From assembly GCA_965276785.1 (NCBI GenBank), contig OZ255629.1, forward strand, positions 1,178,001 through 1,242,000: 64,000 bases of DNA, given 5' to 3'. Source of the stretch: LMUY01 sp965276785 (lineage in GTDB: Bacteria; Pseudomonadota; Alphaproteobacteria; Acetobacterales; Acetobacteraceae). This document shows positions 27,450-36,082 of this stretch, piece after piece (the first letter of the stretch is position 1; each line of letters opens with the position of its first letter). The notes beneath the pieces were generated by a model. It saw nothing but the letters and a program-made list of their open reading frames with translations. It was not told where the DNA came from and did not search any database. The position numbers and the translations under genes are program-made.

Positions 27450-28627
27450 GGAGCGTGACCGTCCTCGGCAGCACCGGCAGCGTGGGCTGCAGCACGGTGG
27501 ATTTGCTGATGGCCAATCGGGACCAGTTCCAGGTGCGCTGCCTCACCGGCGGCCGCAATGCGGCGGTGCTGGCGCAGCAGGCGATCAGCCTCGGCGCCCA
27601 ACGCGCCGTAATCGCCGACCCGGCATGCTACACCGCGCTCAAGCAGGCGCTCTCCGGCCACCCAATCGAGGCCGCGGCGGGCGAGGCGGCCGTGCTGGAC
27701 GCGGCGTCCATGCCCGCGGAGTGGACCATGGCCGCTATTTCCGGCGCCGCCGGGCTGCCGGCGACGCTGACCGCCATCGGCCGTGGCGGCGCCATCGCCT
27801 TCGCCAACAAGGAGGCGCTGGTCTGCGCCGGCGAAGTGATGCTGCAGGCGGTGCGGGATGCCGGCGCGACGCTGCTGCCGGTGGACTCCGAGCACAACGC
27901 CATCTTCCAGGCCATGGCCGAGGGCAACGGCCGGGCGGTGGAGCGGATCACCCTCACCGCATCCGGCGGCCCGTTCCGTAACGCGTCGCTGGCGGAGATG
28001 GCGGCGGCCACGCCCGAGCAGGCAGGCAAACACCCGATGTGGTCGATGGGCGTCAAGATCAGCATCGATTCCGCCACTTTGTTCAACAAAGGACTCGAGC
28101 TGATCGAGGCCGCCCGGCTGTTTGACTTGCCGGAGGACCGGGTGGACGTGCTGATCCATCCGCAATCCACGGTGCATGGCCTGGTGGCCTATAGCGATGG
28201 CAGCGTGCTGGCGCAGCTTGGCTGCCCCGACATGCGCATCCCGATTGCGCACGCCCTTGCCTGGCCGAAGCGGCTCGCGACCAACTCCCCGCGGCTCGAC
28301 CTGGCCAGCGTGGCGCGGCTGGAGTTCGCCGTGCCCGATCTGGCGCGGTTCCCCGCCTTGCGCCTGGCGCGCGATGCCTTGCGTGCGGGCGGCGGCGCCC
28401 CCACCATCCTCAATGCTGCCAACGAGGTTGCCGTGGCGGCTTTCCTGGAGCGGCGGGTCGGCTTCCTCGATATCGCCCGCGTCGTAGAGGCTGTGCTGGA
28501 TCGGCTCGGAGCGCCGGAAGCGAGATCGCTGCAGCAGATCTTGTCACTCGATGGCCTCGGACGGCAAGCTGCTTGGGATGTAATTGCGGCGGGGCGCTCC
28601 GCCTCGCGTCGTAAGGATGTGGCTTGA
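27446..28627 (+). CDS. dxr: 1-deoxy-D-xylulose 5-phosphate reductoisomerase
   Basis: Dxr catalyses the first committed step of the MEP isoprenoid pathway with NADPH. The 393-residue protein starts with the dinucleotide-binding VTVLGSTGSVGCSTVDLL, has GRGGAIAFANKEALVCAGE and VDSEHNAIFQ with the metal-binding Asp and Glu, and the flexible loop in HPMWSMGVKISIDSATLFNK. The ATG overlaps the cdsA stop, and its own stop overlaps the ATG of rseP. Together with uppS it supplies undecaprenyl carrier. Confidence 0.97.
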   Translation: MRSVTVLGSTGSVGCSTVDLLMANRDQFQVRCLTGGRNAAVLAQQAISLGAQRAVIADPACYTALKQALSGHPIEAAAGEAAVLDAASMPAEWTMAAISGAAGLPATLTAIGRGGAIAFANKEALVCAGEVMLQAVRDAGATLLPVDSEHNAIFQAMAEGNGRAVERITLTASGGPFRNASLAEMAAATPEQAGKHPMWSMGVKISIDSATLFNKGLELIEAARLFDLPEDRVDVLIHPQSTVHGLVAYSDGSVLAQLGCPDMRIPIAHALAWPKRLATNSPRLDLASVARLEFAVPDLARFPALRLARDALRAGGGAPTILNAANEVAVAAFLERRVGFLDIARVVEAVLDRLGAPEARSLQQILSLDGLGRQAAWDVIAAGRSASRRKDVA

Positions 28628-29727
28628 TGACGTTTTTGCCCGAAGCGGCCCGCACCGTTGGCTCGTTTGTGGTGGTGCTCGGCGTCTTGGTGTTCATCCA
28701 CGAGATGGGGCACTATCTCGCCGCCCGCTGGCGTGGCGTGCACGTCGAAGCGTTCTCCATCGGCTTCGGCCACCCCCTTGCGCGCTGGACCGACCGGGTC
28801 GGCACCGAGTGGCGGCTTTGCTGGCTTCCCTTGGGCGGCTACGTCAAGTTGCACGGCCAGGAGCGCCCGCAGGATGTGCCGGAGGCGGTGCGCGCCGGCT
28901 GGCTGCGGGGCCGCACCTTCCACGAGAAGGGCGTCGGCTCCCGTGCCATCGTGGTGGCGGCGGGCCCAATCGCCAACTTCGTGCTCGCAGCCGTGCTGTT
29001 CAGCATCATGTTCGCCGTCCAGGGCGAACCCGGCGAGCCCGTCGTGCAGGCGGTCATGGACAAGTCGCCCGCCGCGTCGGCCGGGTTGCAAGCAGGCGAC
29101 CGGATTACCGAGATCGATACTCACAGGATCAATGGGTTCGAGGGTATCGTTCGCATAGTCTCGGAGAGTCCGGGCAAGCCGCTGGCGGTCACTGTCCTGC
29201 GTGGCGGGACACTGCAGACCCTACAGGTGACGCCTGCTTCGATCGACGATGGCGGCGGTGGCAAGATCGGCCAACTCGGGATCACCGGCGCGCTGCGTTC
29301 GGTTGGGCCGGTCCGGGCAATTCGCGACGGCGCCGTGCACACCTGGAGCGTCGCGGTGCAGACCTTGGCGGGCGTGGGCGAGATCATCAGCGGGCAGCGC
29401 GGCACACAGGGGCTAGGCGGTCCACTGAAGATTGCGCAACTCTCGGGTGAAGTGGCCCAGCATGGGCTCGGCAGCTTGGTGTCGTTCATAGCGCTGCTGT
29501 CGGTCAATCTGGGCCTGATCAACCTGTTTCCGATTCCCATCCTGGATGGCGGCCATCTGGTGTTCTACGCCATGGAGGCGATCCGCGGCCGCCCGCTGCC
29601 GCCGCGTGCACAGGAATACGGCTTCCGCGCCGGGTTGGCGCTGATCGCCTGCATCTTCCTGTTCGTGACCTGGAACGATCTGACCAGTTTCGGGCTGTTC
29701 CGCTGGGTGGCAGGGCTGATCGGGTAA
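28627..29727 (+). CDS. rseP: RIP metalloprotease RseP (site-2 protease)
   Basis: RseP cleaves membrane-bound anti-sigma factors and remnant signal peptides within the inner membrane. The 366-residue protein has the zinc site HEMGH (H25, E26, H29), the second metal site in PIPILDGGHLVFYAMEA with D307, four membrane segments, and one PDZ domain (about residues 110-200, VMDKSPAASAGLQAGDRITE). Escherichia coli RseP has two PDZ domains; a single one is usual in alphaproteobacteria. The start is ATG 28627, overlapping the dxr stop; TTG 28624 is an alternative. Confidence 0.95.
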   Translation: MTFLPEAARTVGSFVVVLGVLVFIHEMGHYLAARWRGVHVEAFSIGFGHPLARWTDRVGTEWRLCWLPLGGYVKLHGQERPQDVPEAVRAGWLRGRTFHEKGVGSRAIVVAAGPIANFVLAAVLFSIMFAVQGEPGEPVVQAVMDKSPAASAGLQAGDRITEIDTHRINGFEGIVRIVSESPGKPLAVTVLRGGTLQTLQVTPASIDDGGGGKIGQLGITGALRSVGPVRAIRDGAVHTWSVAVQTLAGVGEIISGQRGTQGLGGPLKIAQLSGEVAQHGLGSLVSFIALLSVNLGLINLFPIPILDGGHLVFYAMEAIRGRPLPPRAQEYGFRAGLALIACIFLFVTWNDLTSFGLFRWVAGLIG

Positions 29728-29739
29728 GCCTGAGCCTTT

Positions 29740-29779
29740 GGGGGAGAGCGAGCGATTATACCCGCATCGCTTGCCTCCC
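29740..29779 (+). terminator. Stem-loop after rseP
   Basis: The stem pairs GGGAGAGCGAGCGAT-like sequence with ATCGCTTGCCTCCC around a 9-base loop, with one G-T pair and one bulge. It has no T-run, so it could be a factor-dependent terminator or processing hairpin that separates the rseP and bamA transcripts. Confidence 0.4.
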
Positions 29780-29985
29780 GGTTCGTGAAAACTGATTTAA
29801 TACAGCACCTTATCGTCATGCCCGGACTTGATCCGGTCATCCACGGCGTCCCAGCATCACCGGATCAACCCGTTCAAAGCCAGGCCCCGCCAAGAAGCGA
29901 TCGACGTCATCGGCCGAACCCCGTTGATGCCCGTGTCAAGCACGGGCATGACGGTAAAATTTACGGCTTTACCAACAAGAACGCG

Positions 29986-30005
29986 AAGCGCACAGCTGTG
30001 CGCTT
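29986..30005. promoter_or_regulatory. 20-bp perfect palindrome upstream of bamA
   Basis: The sequence reads AAGCGCACAG / CTGTGCGCTT without a spacer. A loopless dyad of this length is more like a dimeric repressor site than a terminator. It is about 240 bases upstream of the bamA start. Confidence 0.35.
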
Positions 30006-30242
30006 GACCTTGGCATCCATGGGGCGCGACACCTAACCTAAGCCGATGATTGACGGGTATTTTTCCGCGGCCCGACTGACGTCGCCTGCGGGTCCGGCCT
30101 GGATGGCCGGGTCAAGTCCGGCCCTGACGGAGCAAATGCCACGGCGGGGCGCTTGCGTATCGAAGTTGAATCAACCAAGCGCGGGCCTTGGCGGCGGGAC
30201 GGGAGTCTGCCAACAAGCGCCGGTCTCGGGGGGTTACCGCCG

Positions 30243-32762
30243 TTGTCGCGCATTCGCCTAGTTCTGTTGACGACCGTTTGCCTTGCAGCCGTCAGCAGTG
30301 ACCACAAGGTCGGGGCCCAATCGCCCCCAGCACAGAACCCAGGCGTGCGAGGGGGCGTGCCGTCCACCGCGAGTCCCGCAGCGCTGCCTCGGCCGGCTCG
30401 GCCGCTGCCATCCGCTGGCGCCCCCGCTGCGGGCAGCAACGACGTCATCAGCGACATCCGTGTCGTCGGCAACGAGCGCATCGAGTCGGGCACGATCCTG
30501 TCCTACATGCTGGTGGCGCCCGGCGACCCGGCCAACCCGGACCTGATCGACCGCAGCCTCAAGACGCTGTTTGCCACCGGGCTGTTCAGCGACGTCACCA
30601 TCAACCGGGACGGGCCGGCGCTGGTGGTGAAGGTGGTGGAGAACCCGCTCGTCAACCGCGTGGCGTTCGAGGGCAACCACGCCCTCGGCGACGACGCCCT
30701 GCGTGCCCTGCTTGAGTTGCGTCCGCGTTCGGTGTTCACGCCGGAGATCGCCCGCTCCGACCGTCAAAAACTTCTGGACGCCTACGCGAAGAAGGGCCGC
30801 TACGGCGCCACCGTCGAGCCCAAGATCATCCGCTTGCCGCAAAACCGGGTGGACGTCGTGTTCGAGATCAGCGACGGCACGGCGACCCTGGTCAGCCGTA
30901 TCAGCTTCGTCGGCAATCACGCCTTTGGCGAGGGCCGGCTTCGCGACATCATCGAATCGCGGGAATCCGCCTGGTACCGGTTCCTGTCCAGCAGCGACAG
31001 CTACGACCCGGCGCGGGTGGAGTTCGATAAGGAACTGCTGCGCCGGTTCTACCTCAAGAACGGCTATGCCGACTTCGAGGTGAGGGACGCCACCGCCGAG
31101 TTGGCGCCGGACCGCAACGCCTTTTTCCTAACCTTCACCCTGAGCGAAGGCGCGCAATACCGGGTCTCCTCGATCAGCGTGAACTCGACCCTGCCGACCC
31201 TGACCAGCGCCGAATTGATGCCGTTCGTGGAGCAGGAAAAGGGCGAAACCTACGACGGCGATGCCATCGAGCGCTCGGTCAACGCGATGCAGGACGCCGC
31301 CCAGGCGCGCGGCGTGAACTTCGTCCTGGTCCGCCCGCGCATCGCCCGCAACCGCGCCAAGCATACGGTGGACCTGGTGTTCGACGTATCCGAGGGTCCG
31401 CGGGTGTATGTCGAGCGGATCGACATCGAGGGCAACACGCGCACCAAGGACAAGGTGATCCGCCGTGAACTGCAGCTTGCAGAGGGTGATGCATTCAGCC
31501 CGGCCGCGATCCGCAAATCGCGTCAGCGGCTGACCGAACTCGGCTATTTCAACACGGCCAACATCACCCAGTCGCAAGGCAGCGCCGCGGACAAGGCGGT
31601 GGTGAATGTGGCGGTGGACGAAAAGGCCACTGGAGAGCTCAGCTTCGGCGGCGGTTACTCCACCGATGCGGGCGCGCTGCTCAGTGCAGGCTTGCGGGAG
31701 AAGAACCTGATTGGCACGGGCATCGATTCGTCGCTATCGGGCACGCTCGCGCAGCGGCGGTCCGAGATCGACCTCTCTGCCACGGACCCATATTTCTTGG
31801 ACCGCAACCTGGTGGCCGGGTTCGACATCTTCCACGTCAGTAACAACAACCAGAACATCTCCAACTACGATGAGGCGCGCACCGGCCTGTCGCTGCGGAC
31901 CGGCTATCAGATCAACCCGCATCTGAGCCAAGCCATCAACTACTCGATCGTGCAGCGCAACGTGAGCAACGTAAACGCAGGCTCCAGCCTCTACATCCTG
32001 AACTCGGCCGGCTCCACCTTGCTGTCCCAAATTGGCCAGACGCTGACGCTGGACTACCGCGACAGCCGGGTGGACCCGCATGCCGGCTTCGTGCTGCGCT
32101 ACGGCTTGGATGTGGCGGGGCTGGGCGGCACGGCGCACTACGTGCGCAACAAACTGGATGGTACATACTTCATCCCGTTCGATCGGTTCACCGGCAATAG
32201 CGACTGGGGGCTGGCGATCTCCGCCAGCGCTGGCTACCTGTCCGACATCGGGAACCGCCAGGAGGACTTGATCGACCGCTTCTTCCTGGGCGGCGACAAC
32301 CTGCGCGGCTTCCAGTCGGGGGGCGCCGGGCCACATACCGTGCCGAGGACGGACTTGAACAGTCAAGACCCCCGCACGCTGGGCGAAGGCAGCGTCGTCT
32401 ATGGTAGTGACAGCGTGGGCGGCAAGCTGATTTACACCCAATCAACCGAACTGCACTTCCCGCTGCCGGTCTCGGCCGATCTGGGCTTGTCCGGCCGCGC
32501 CTTCGTGGATGTGGGCGGCCTCGCCGAGGTCAACCAGCGAGGTGCGCTGGCTGCCTTCAACTTCTATGACCAATTGGTGCCGGGCGGCATCGTGCAGCAG
32601 CTTTACCATCCCAACAACCTGTCGCCCCGGGTGGGCGCGGGCGTCGGCGTGTCGTGGAAGACGCCGTTCGGGCTGATCAATCTTGACTTGGCCGATCCGG
32701 TCGTGAAGCAGAAATACGATCAGACCCAGATCTTCCGGTTTGGCTTCGGTACACGGTTCTAA
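30243..32762 (+). CDS. bamA: Outer membrane protein assembly factor BamA
   Basis: BamA inserts beta-barrel proteins into the outer membrane. The 839-residue protein has a signal peptide (SRIRLVLLTTVCLAAV), a Pro/Ala-rich linker, five POTRA domains starting at ISDIRVVGNERIESGTI (about residue 74), and a C-terminal barrel with the lid-loop motif RGFQSGG and final FRFGFGTRF. The terminal Phe is the usual barrel signature. I chose TTG 30243: it opens the signal peptide and has GGGGGG nine bases upstream. An in-frame TTG at 30153 would put 30 hydrophilic residues before the signal. It is followed by ompH and lpxD, as in most proteobacteria. Confidence 0.96.
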   Translation: MSRIRLVLLTTVCLAAVSSDHKVGAQSPPAQNPGVRGGVPSTASPAALPRPARPLPSAGAPAAGSNDVISDIRVVGNERIESGTILSYMLVAPGDPANPDLIDRSLKTLFATGLFSDVTINRDGPALVVKVVENPLVNRVAFEGNHALGDDALRALLELRPRSVFTPEIARSDRQKLLDAYAKKGRYGATVEPKIIRLPQNRVDVVFEISDGTATLVSRISFVGNHAFGEGRLRDIIESRESAWYRFLSSSDSYDPARVEFDKELLRRFYLKNGYADFEVRDATAELAPDRNAFFLTFTLSEGAQYRVSSISVNSTLPTLTSAELMPFVEQEKGETYDGDAIERSVNAMQDAAQARGVNFVLVRPRIARNRAKHTVDLVFDVSEGPRVYVERIDIEGNTRTKDKVIRRELQLAEGDAFSPAAIRKSRQRLTELGYFNTANITQSQGSAADKAVVNVAVDEKATGELSFGGGYSTDAGALLSAGLREKNLIGTGIDSSLSGTLAQRRSEIDLSATDPYFLDRNLVAGFDIFHVSNNNQNISNYDEARTGLSLRTGYQINPHLSQAINYSIVQRNVSNVNAGSSLYILNSAGSTLLSQIGQTLTLDYRDSRVDPHAGFVLRYGLDVAGLGGTAHYVRNKLDGTYFIPFDRFTGNSDWGLAISASAGYLSDIGNRQEDLIDRFFLGGDNLRGFQSGGAGPHTVPRTDLNSQDPRTLGEGSVVYGSDSVGGKLIYTQSTELHFPLPVSADLGLSGRAFVDVGGLAEVNQRGALAAFNFYDQLVPGGIVQQLYHPNNLSPRVGAGVGVSWKTPFGLINLDLADPVVKQKYDQTQIFRFGFGTRF

Positions 32763-32772
32763 GGTGAGCAAA

Positions 32773-33666
32773 ATGATGTCTTTCAGCCTCGGCAGAGTTC
32801 CCGCGGCGTTGGTGCTTGCCGCAGCGATGTTGGCCCAGCCGGGCGCGGCTGCGGCGCAGGGCTACTTCATCCCCCCGCAGAACGCGCCGCAGAAAACCGC
32901 GCCGGTCGCGCGCCCCGCGCCCCGTGCGCCCCCGCCGGTGCAGCAGGCGTTGCCGCCGCCGCCGCCGGTGGAAATCCCGAGCGGCCTGCCCGGCGTGTCC
33001 GCCAACGATGCCGGGGACCAAGGCGAGCAGCCGACCGCACAGCTTCCCAACGTGCCGGTGCCGGAGTTGCCACCGCTGCCGAAAGGCACTGCTCCGCCAG
33101 CCCCGATCATCGGCGTGCTCGGCGTGCCCGAGGTGATGCGTGCGGCCACCGCCTCGCAAGAAGTGGAAAAGGTGATTACGGAGCGCCGCAATAAGCTGCA
33201 GGCGGATGCGCAGAAGGAACAGGCGGTCTGGCGCGACATGCAGCAGCAGCTCTCGGCGGACCGGGCCACGCTGAGCCCGGACCAGGTGCGGACAAAGGAG
33301 CGTGACCTGCAAGAGCGCATCACCGACGCGCAGAAGGGTTTCCGGGACCGCAACCGCATCGTCCAGGAAACCGCCCAGTACTCACTCAACCAGATCGAGC
33401 GCACCCTGATTGCCGTGATCCGGCAGGTGGCGGAGAGCCGTGGGATGAACCTGGTGCTGCACCGGGCGCAGGTGGCGTTGAATGTCAACGAGTTCGACAT
33501 CACCGACCAGGTGACGCAGCAAATGAACAAGGTCATGCCATCCATCACGATCCCGCCGGATGGCGTCTCGCCGCTGGCGCAGAACACGCCCGCGGCCGGC
33601 TCTGCAGCCGCGCCGAGTCCGACCCCGGCCTCGGCTCCGCCGGCCAACCCGCCGGCCAGCCATTAG
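32773..33666 (+). CDS. OmpH/Skp-family periplasmic chaperone, long proline-rich form
   Basis: Skp-like proteins hold unfolded outer-membrane proteins in the periplasm. The 297-residue product has a signal peptide (SLGRVPAALVLAAAMLAQ, cleavage near AAA-QG), a Pro/Ala-rich stretch from about 25 to 100, then the OmpH core with long coiled helices (residues ~120-230, QEVEKVITERRNKLQADAQK). It ends in another Pro/Ala tail. Typical Skp is 160 residues, so both extensions are unusual. ATG 32773 has AAGG upstream. It sits between bamA and lpxD, the standard place. Confidence 0.88.
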   Translation: MMSFSLGRVPAALVLAAAMLAQPGAAAAQGYFIPPQNAPQKTAPVARPAPRAPPPVQQALPPPPPVEIPSGLPGVSANDAGDQGEQPTAQLPNVPVPELPPLPKGTAPPAPIIGVLGVPEVMRAATASQEVEKVITERRNKLQADAQKEQAVWRDMQQQLSADRATLSPDQVRTKERDLQERITDAQKGFRDRNRIVQETAQYSLNQIERTLIAVIRQVAESRGMNLVLHRAQVALNVNEFDITDQVTQQMNKVMPSITIPPDGVSPLAQNTPAAGSAAAPSPTPASAPPANPPASH

Positions 33667-34732
33667 CGACGGAACAACCCGTATCGGGACGGCCGCTGCC
33701 AAGGCAGGGGACACGCGGTTTTTCGCGCGGACCGGGCCGCACCCGCTGGCTGTGGTCGCCGAGGCGGCCGGAGGCACGGTTGCCGCTGGCGCGCGCCTGC
33801 TGACCGGCGTGGCTCCGCTGCAGACGGCACAACCGAGCGATGTGAGCTTCCTCGACAACCGGCAATACGCCCCTTTGCTGGCGCAAACCCGGGCCGGCGC
33901 CGTGATCGTCCATCCCGACCTCGCCAGCCGGGTGCCGCCGGACACGGCCGCAATCGTGACGCCCGAGCCCTATCTCGGCTGGGCCCGGGTGGCCGCGCTG
34001 TTCCATCCTGCTGCGCCGCTGCAGCCCGGTATCCACCCGGCGGCCGTGGTCGACCCTGCGGCCCAGGTGGATGCGACGGCCGAAGTCGGGGCTTTGGCGG
34101 TGGTTGAAGCCGGGGCGGTGATCGGCGCCCGCTGCCGGGTCGCCGCTGGCGCGGTGATCGGGCCTGGCGTCATGCTGGGGCCGGATTGCCGCATCGGTGC
34201 GTCGGCCTCGGTTTCCCACGCCGTTCTCGGCGCGCGGGTCTACGTCTACCCGGGGGCGCGGATCGGGCAAGAGGGCTTCGGTTTCGCTCAAGGGCCGCAG
34301 GGTTTCGTCAGCGTCCCCCAACTCGGCCGCGTGGTGCTGGAGGACGACGTGGAAGTGGGGGCGAACAGCACGGTCGACCGCGGCTCGGCCCAGGACACGG
34401 TGATCGGCGCCGGGTCCCGCCTCGACAATTTGGTGCAGATCGGGCACAACGTGCGATTAGGGCGGTGCTGCGTCGTCGCGGGGCAGGCCGGCATCTCCGG
34501 GTCTACCGTCCTAGAGGATTTTGTGGTGGTTGCGGGACAGGCTGGTCTAATCGGGCATTTGCGGATCGGTGCAAAGGCTCGGATTGGCGCCCAGGCTGGC
34601 GTGATGCGGGATGTGCCGGCAGGAGCCGACGTGCTCGGCGCGCCAGCCATTCCAGTGCGTGAGTTCTTGCGCCAGGTGGCCGTGCTGCGCAAGCTCGCGG
34701 GGCGGGGCAAGGGGGGGCGGGAGCAGGGCTGA
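33662..34732 (+). CDS. lpxD: UDP-3-O-(3-hydroxyacyl)glucosamine N-acyltransferase
   Basis: LpxD adds the second acyl chain in lipid A synthesis. The N-terminal domain includes GDTRFFARTGPHPLAVVAEA, and the C-terminal part is a left-handed beta-helix of hexapeptide repeats. The catalytic His is in QIGHNVRLGRCCVVAGQ, and the metal-site and phosphate motifs are also present. The start is a problem: no ATG, GTG or TTG lies in the plausible zone. ATT 33662 overlaps the ompH stop and would give 356 residues. ATC 33686 is another possibility, and ATG 33560 would overlap ompH by 107 bases. The enzyme identity is firm but the start is not. Confidence 0.93.
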   Translation: MSDGTTRIGTAAAKAGDTRFFARTGPHPLAVVAEAAGGTVAAGARLLTGVAPLQTAQPSDVSFLDNRQYAPLLAQTRAGAVIVHPDLASRVPPDTAAIVTPEPYLGWARVAALFHPAAPLQPGIHPAAVVDPAAQVDATAEVGALAVVEAGAVIGARCRVAAGAVIGPGVMLGPDCRIGASASVSHAVLGARVYVYPGARIGQEGFGFAQGPQGFVSVPQLGRVVLEDDVEVGANSTVDRGSAQDTVIGAGSRLDNLVQIGHNVRLGRCCVVAGQAGISGSTVLEDFVVVAGQAGLIGHLRIGAKARIGAQAGVMRDVPAGADVLGAPAIPVREFLRQVAVLRKLAGRGKGGREQG

Positions 34733-34734
34733 GC

Positions 34735-35220
34735 ATGGACACCAACCTGCCGGCAAGTGCGGGCCGCGAGGTGCTGGACATCGCCGGCATCATGCACGCG
34801 ATCCCGCATCGTTATCCCATGCTGATGATCGAGCGCGTGGTCGAGGTCGTGCGCGGCCAGTCCGCGGTTGGGATCAAGAACGTGTCGGTCAATGAGGGCT
34901 TCTTTCAGGGCCACTTCCCAAACCACCCGGTGATGCCGGGGGTGCTCATCATCGAGAGCATGGCGCAGACAGCGGCCGTGTTGGTGGTGGAGACGTTAGG
35001 TCCGGACGCGGCTGGCAAGCTGGTGTATTTCATGACCATCGACAGTGCCAAATTCCGCCGCCCCGTTGTGCCCGGCGACCAGTTGCGGCTGGCTGTGGTG
35101 AAAGAGCGCAGCCGTGGCAATGTGTGGCGCTTCCACGGTATTGGCACGGTGGACGGCACTTCGGTCGCCGAGGCCACCTTCTCCGCCATGATCATGGACC
35201 GGCAGCCGCCGTCCGCTTAG
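34735..35220 (+). CDS. fabZ: 3-hydroxyacyl-[acyl-carrier-protein] dehydratase
   Basis: FabZ dehydrates 3-hydroxyacyl-ACP in fatty acid elongation and competes with LpxA for the same pool. The 161-residue protein has the hot-dog fold with the catalytic His in AIPHRYPMLMIERVVE and Glu in MPGVLIIESMAQTAAVL. GHFPNHPVMPG is the family signature. The ATG at 34735 follows the lpxD stop by two bases. The lpxD-fabZ-lpxA order is conserved. Confidence 0.97.
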   Translation: MDTNLPASAGREVLDIAGIMHAIPHRYPMLMIERVVEVVRGQSAVGIKNVSVNEGFFQGHFPNHPVMPGVLIIESMAQTAAVLVVETLGPDAAGKLVYFMTIDSAKFRRPVVPGDQLRLAVVKERSRGNVWRFHGIGTVDGTSVAEATFSAMIMDRQPPSA

Positions 35221-35277
35221 CGCGCCGATGCATTGGAAAGACAGCGATTTGATCCGTTCCGCTCACGGCTGCACCCC

Positions 35278-36078
35278 GTGACGATCCACCCGACCGCGAT
35301 TGTGGCGCAGGCCGCTCGACTGCACGAAGGCGTGGAGATTGGCCCCTGGTGCGTCGTCGGCCCGGATGTGGAACTGGGCGCCGGCGTGCGGCTGATCAGC
35401 CATGTGGTGGTGGATGGGCATACGTCGGTCGGCGAGGCGGCGGTGCTATACCCGTTCTGCACCGTGGGGATGGCGCCGCAGGACCTGAAATACCGGGGCG
35501 AGCCGACCCGGTGCCGCATCGGCGCGCGCACGCAAGTCCGCGAGCATTGCACCATCCATCGCGGCACTGTCACCGGCCTCGGCGAGACCCGGGTGGGAGC
35601 GGACTGCCTGCTGATGGCGGTGGTGCACGTGGCGCACGACTGCGTGTTGGGGGACGGGGTGATCATCGCCAACAACGTGGTCATGGGCGGGCATGTCGAG
35701 ATCGGGGCGGGCGCGGTGATCGGCGGGGCCGCGGCGCTGCACCAGTTCGTCCGCATTGGCCGGGCGGCCATGGTCGGCGGGGTTTCGGGTGTCGAGGCGG
35801 ACGTGGTGCCGTTCGGCAGCGTGGTCGGCAACCGGGCGCGCCTGGCCGGGCTGAACGTGATCGGGCTGCGCCGCCGCGGCGTGGACAAGGCCCGGCTTCA
35901 TACCATTCGAACGGCATTCCGCAGCTTGTTCGGCGGCGAGGGCGTGTTCGCCGCCCGGCTCGCTGCGGTGCGCAGGCAATGGGGTTCCGAGCCATTGGTG
36001 GCCGAGATGCTGGATTTCGCCACCGGGCCGAGCAAGCGCGGGTTGATCCGGGCCGCCCTCGCCGCGGAGGAGGAGTGA
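35278..36078 (+). CDS. lpxA: UDP-N-acetylglucosamine O-acyltransferase
   Basis: LpxA catalyses the first step of lipid A synthesis. The 266-residue protein starts MTIHPTAIV from GTG 35278, aligning with the usual N-terminus. The left-handed beta-helix contains the catalytic His in VVHVAHDCVLGDGVII and the motif QFVRIGRAAMVGGVSGVEAD. The C-terminal helical part ends in ALAAEEE. TTG 35233 would add 15 residues and is less likely. The lpxI gene follows immediately. Confidence 0.95.
   Translation: MTIHPTAIVAQAARLHEGVEIGPWCVVGPDVELGAGVRLISHVVVDGHTSVGEAAVLYPFCTVGMAPQDLKYRGEPTRCRIGARTQVREHCTIHRGTVTGLGETRVGADCLLMAVVHVAHDCVLGDGVIIANNVVMGGHVEIGAGAVIGGAAALHQFVRIGRAAMVGGVSGVEADVVPFGSVVGNRARLAGLNVIGLRRRGVDKARLHTIRTAFRSLFGGEGVFAARLAAVRRQWGSEPLVAEMLDFATGPSKRGLIRAALAAEEE
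36066..36075 (+). promoter_or_regulatory. Strong ribosome binding site deciding a CTG start for lpxI
   Basis: GGAGGAGGAG at 36066-36075 ends seven bases before CTG 36083. No ATG, GTG or TTG in the lpxI frame lies between this site and GTG 36131, which would remove the conserved glycine-rich N-terminus. Confidence 0.6.
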
Positions 36079-36082
36079 GAGG

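Larger units (their letters stand above)
29728..30242. repeat. 515-base gap before bamA filled with palindromic repeats
   Basis: This gap contains no gene that I can support. It holds, in order: a hairpin at 29740-29779; a GTCATGCCCGGACTTGATCC-type palindromic repeat at 29815-29952 with its mirrored arm near 29926; a 20-bp perfect palindrome at 29986-30005; and a half-palindrome at 30100-30129. The bamA ribosome site is at its end. The same repeat type recurs at 22162, 43723 and 63571, and is widespread in alphaproteobacterial intergenic DNA. Confidence 0.75.
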
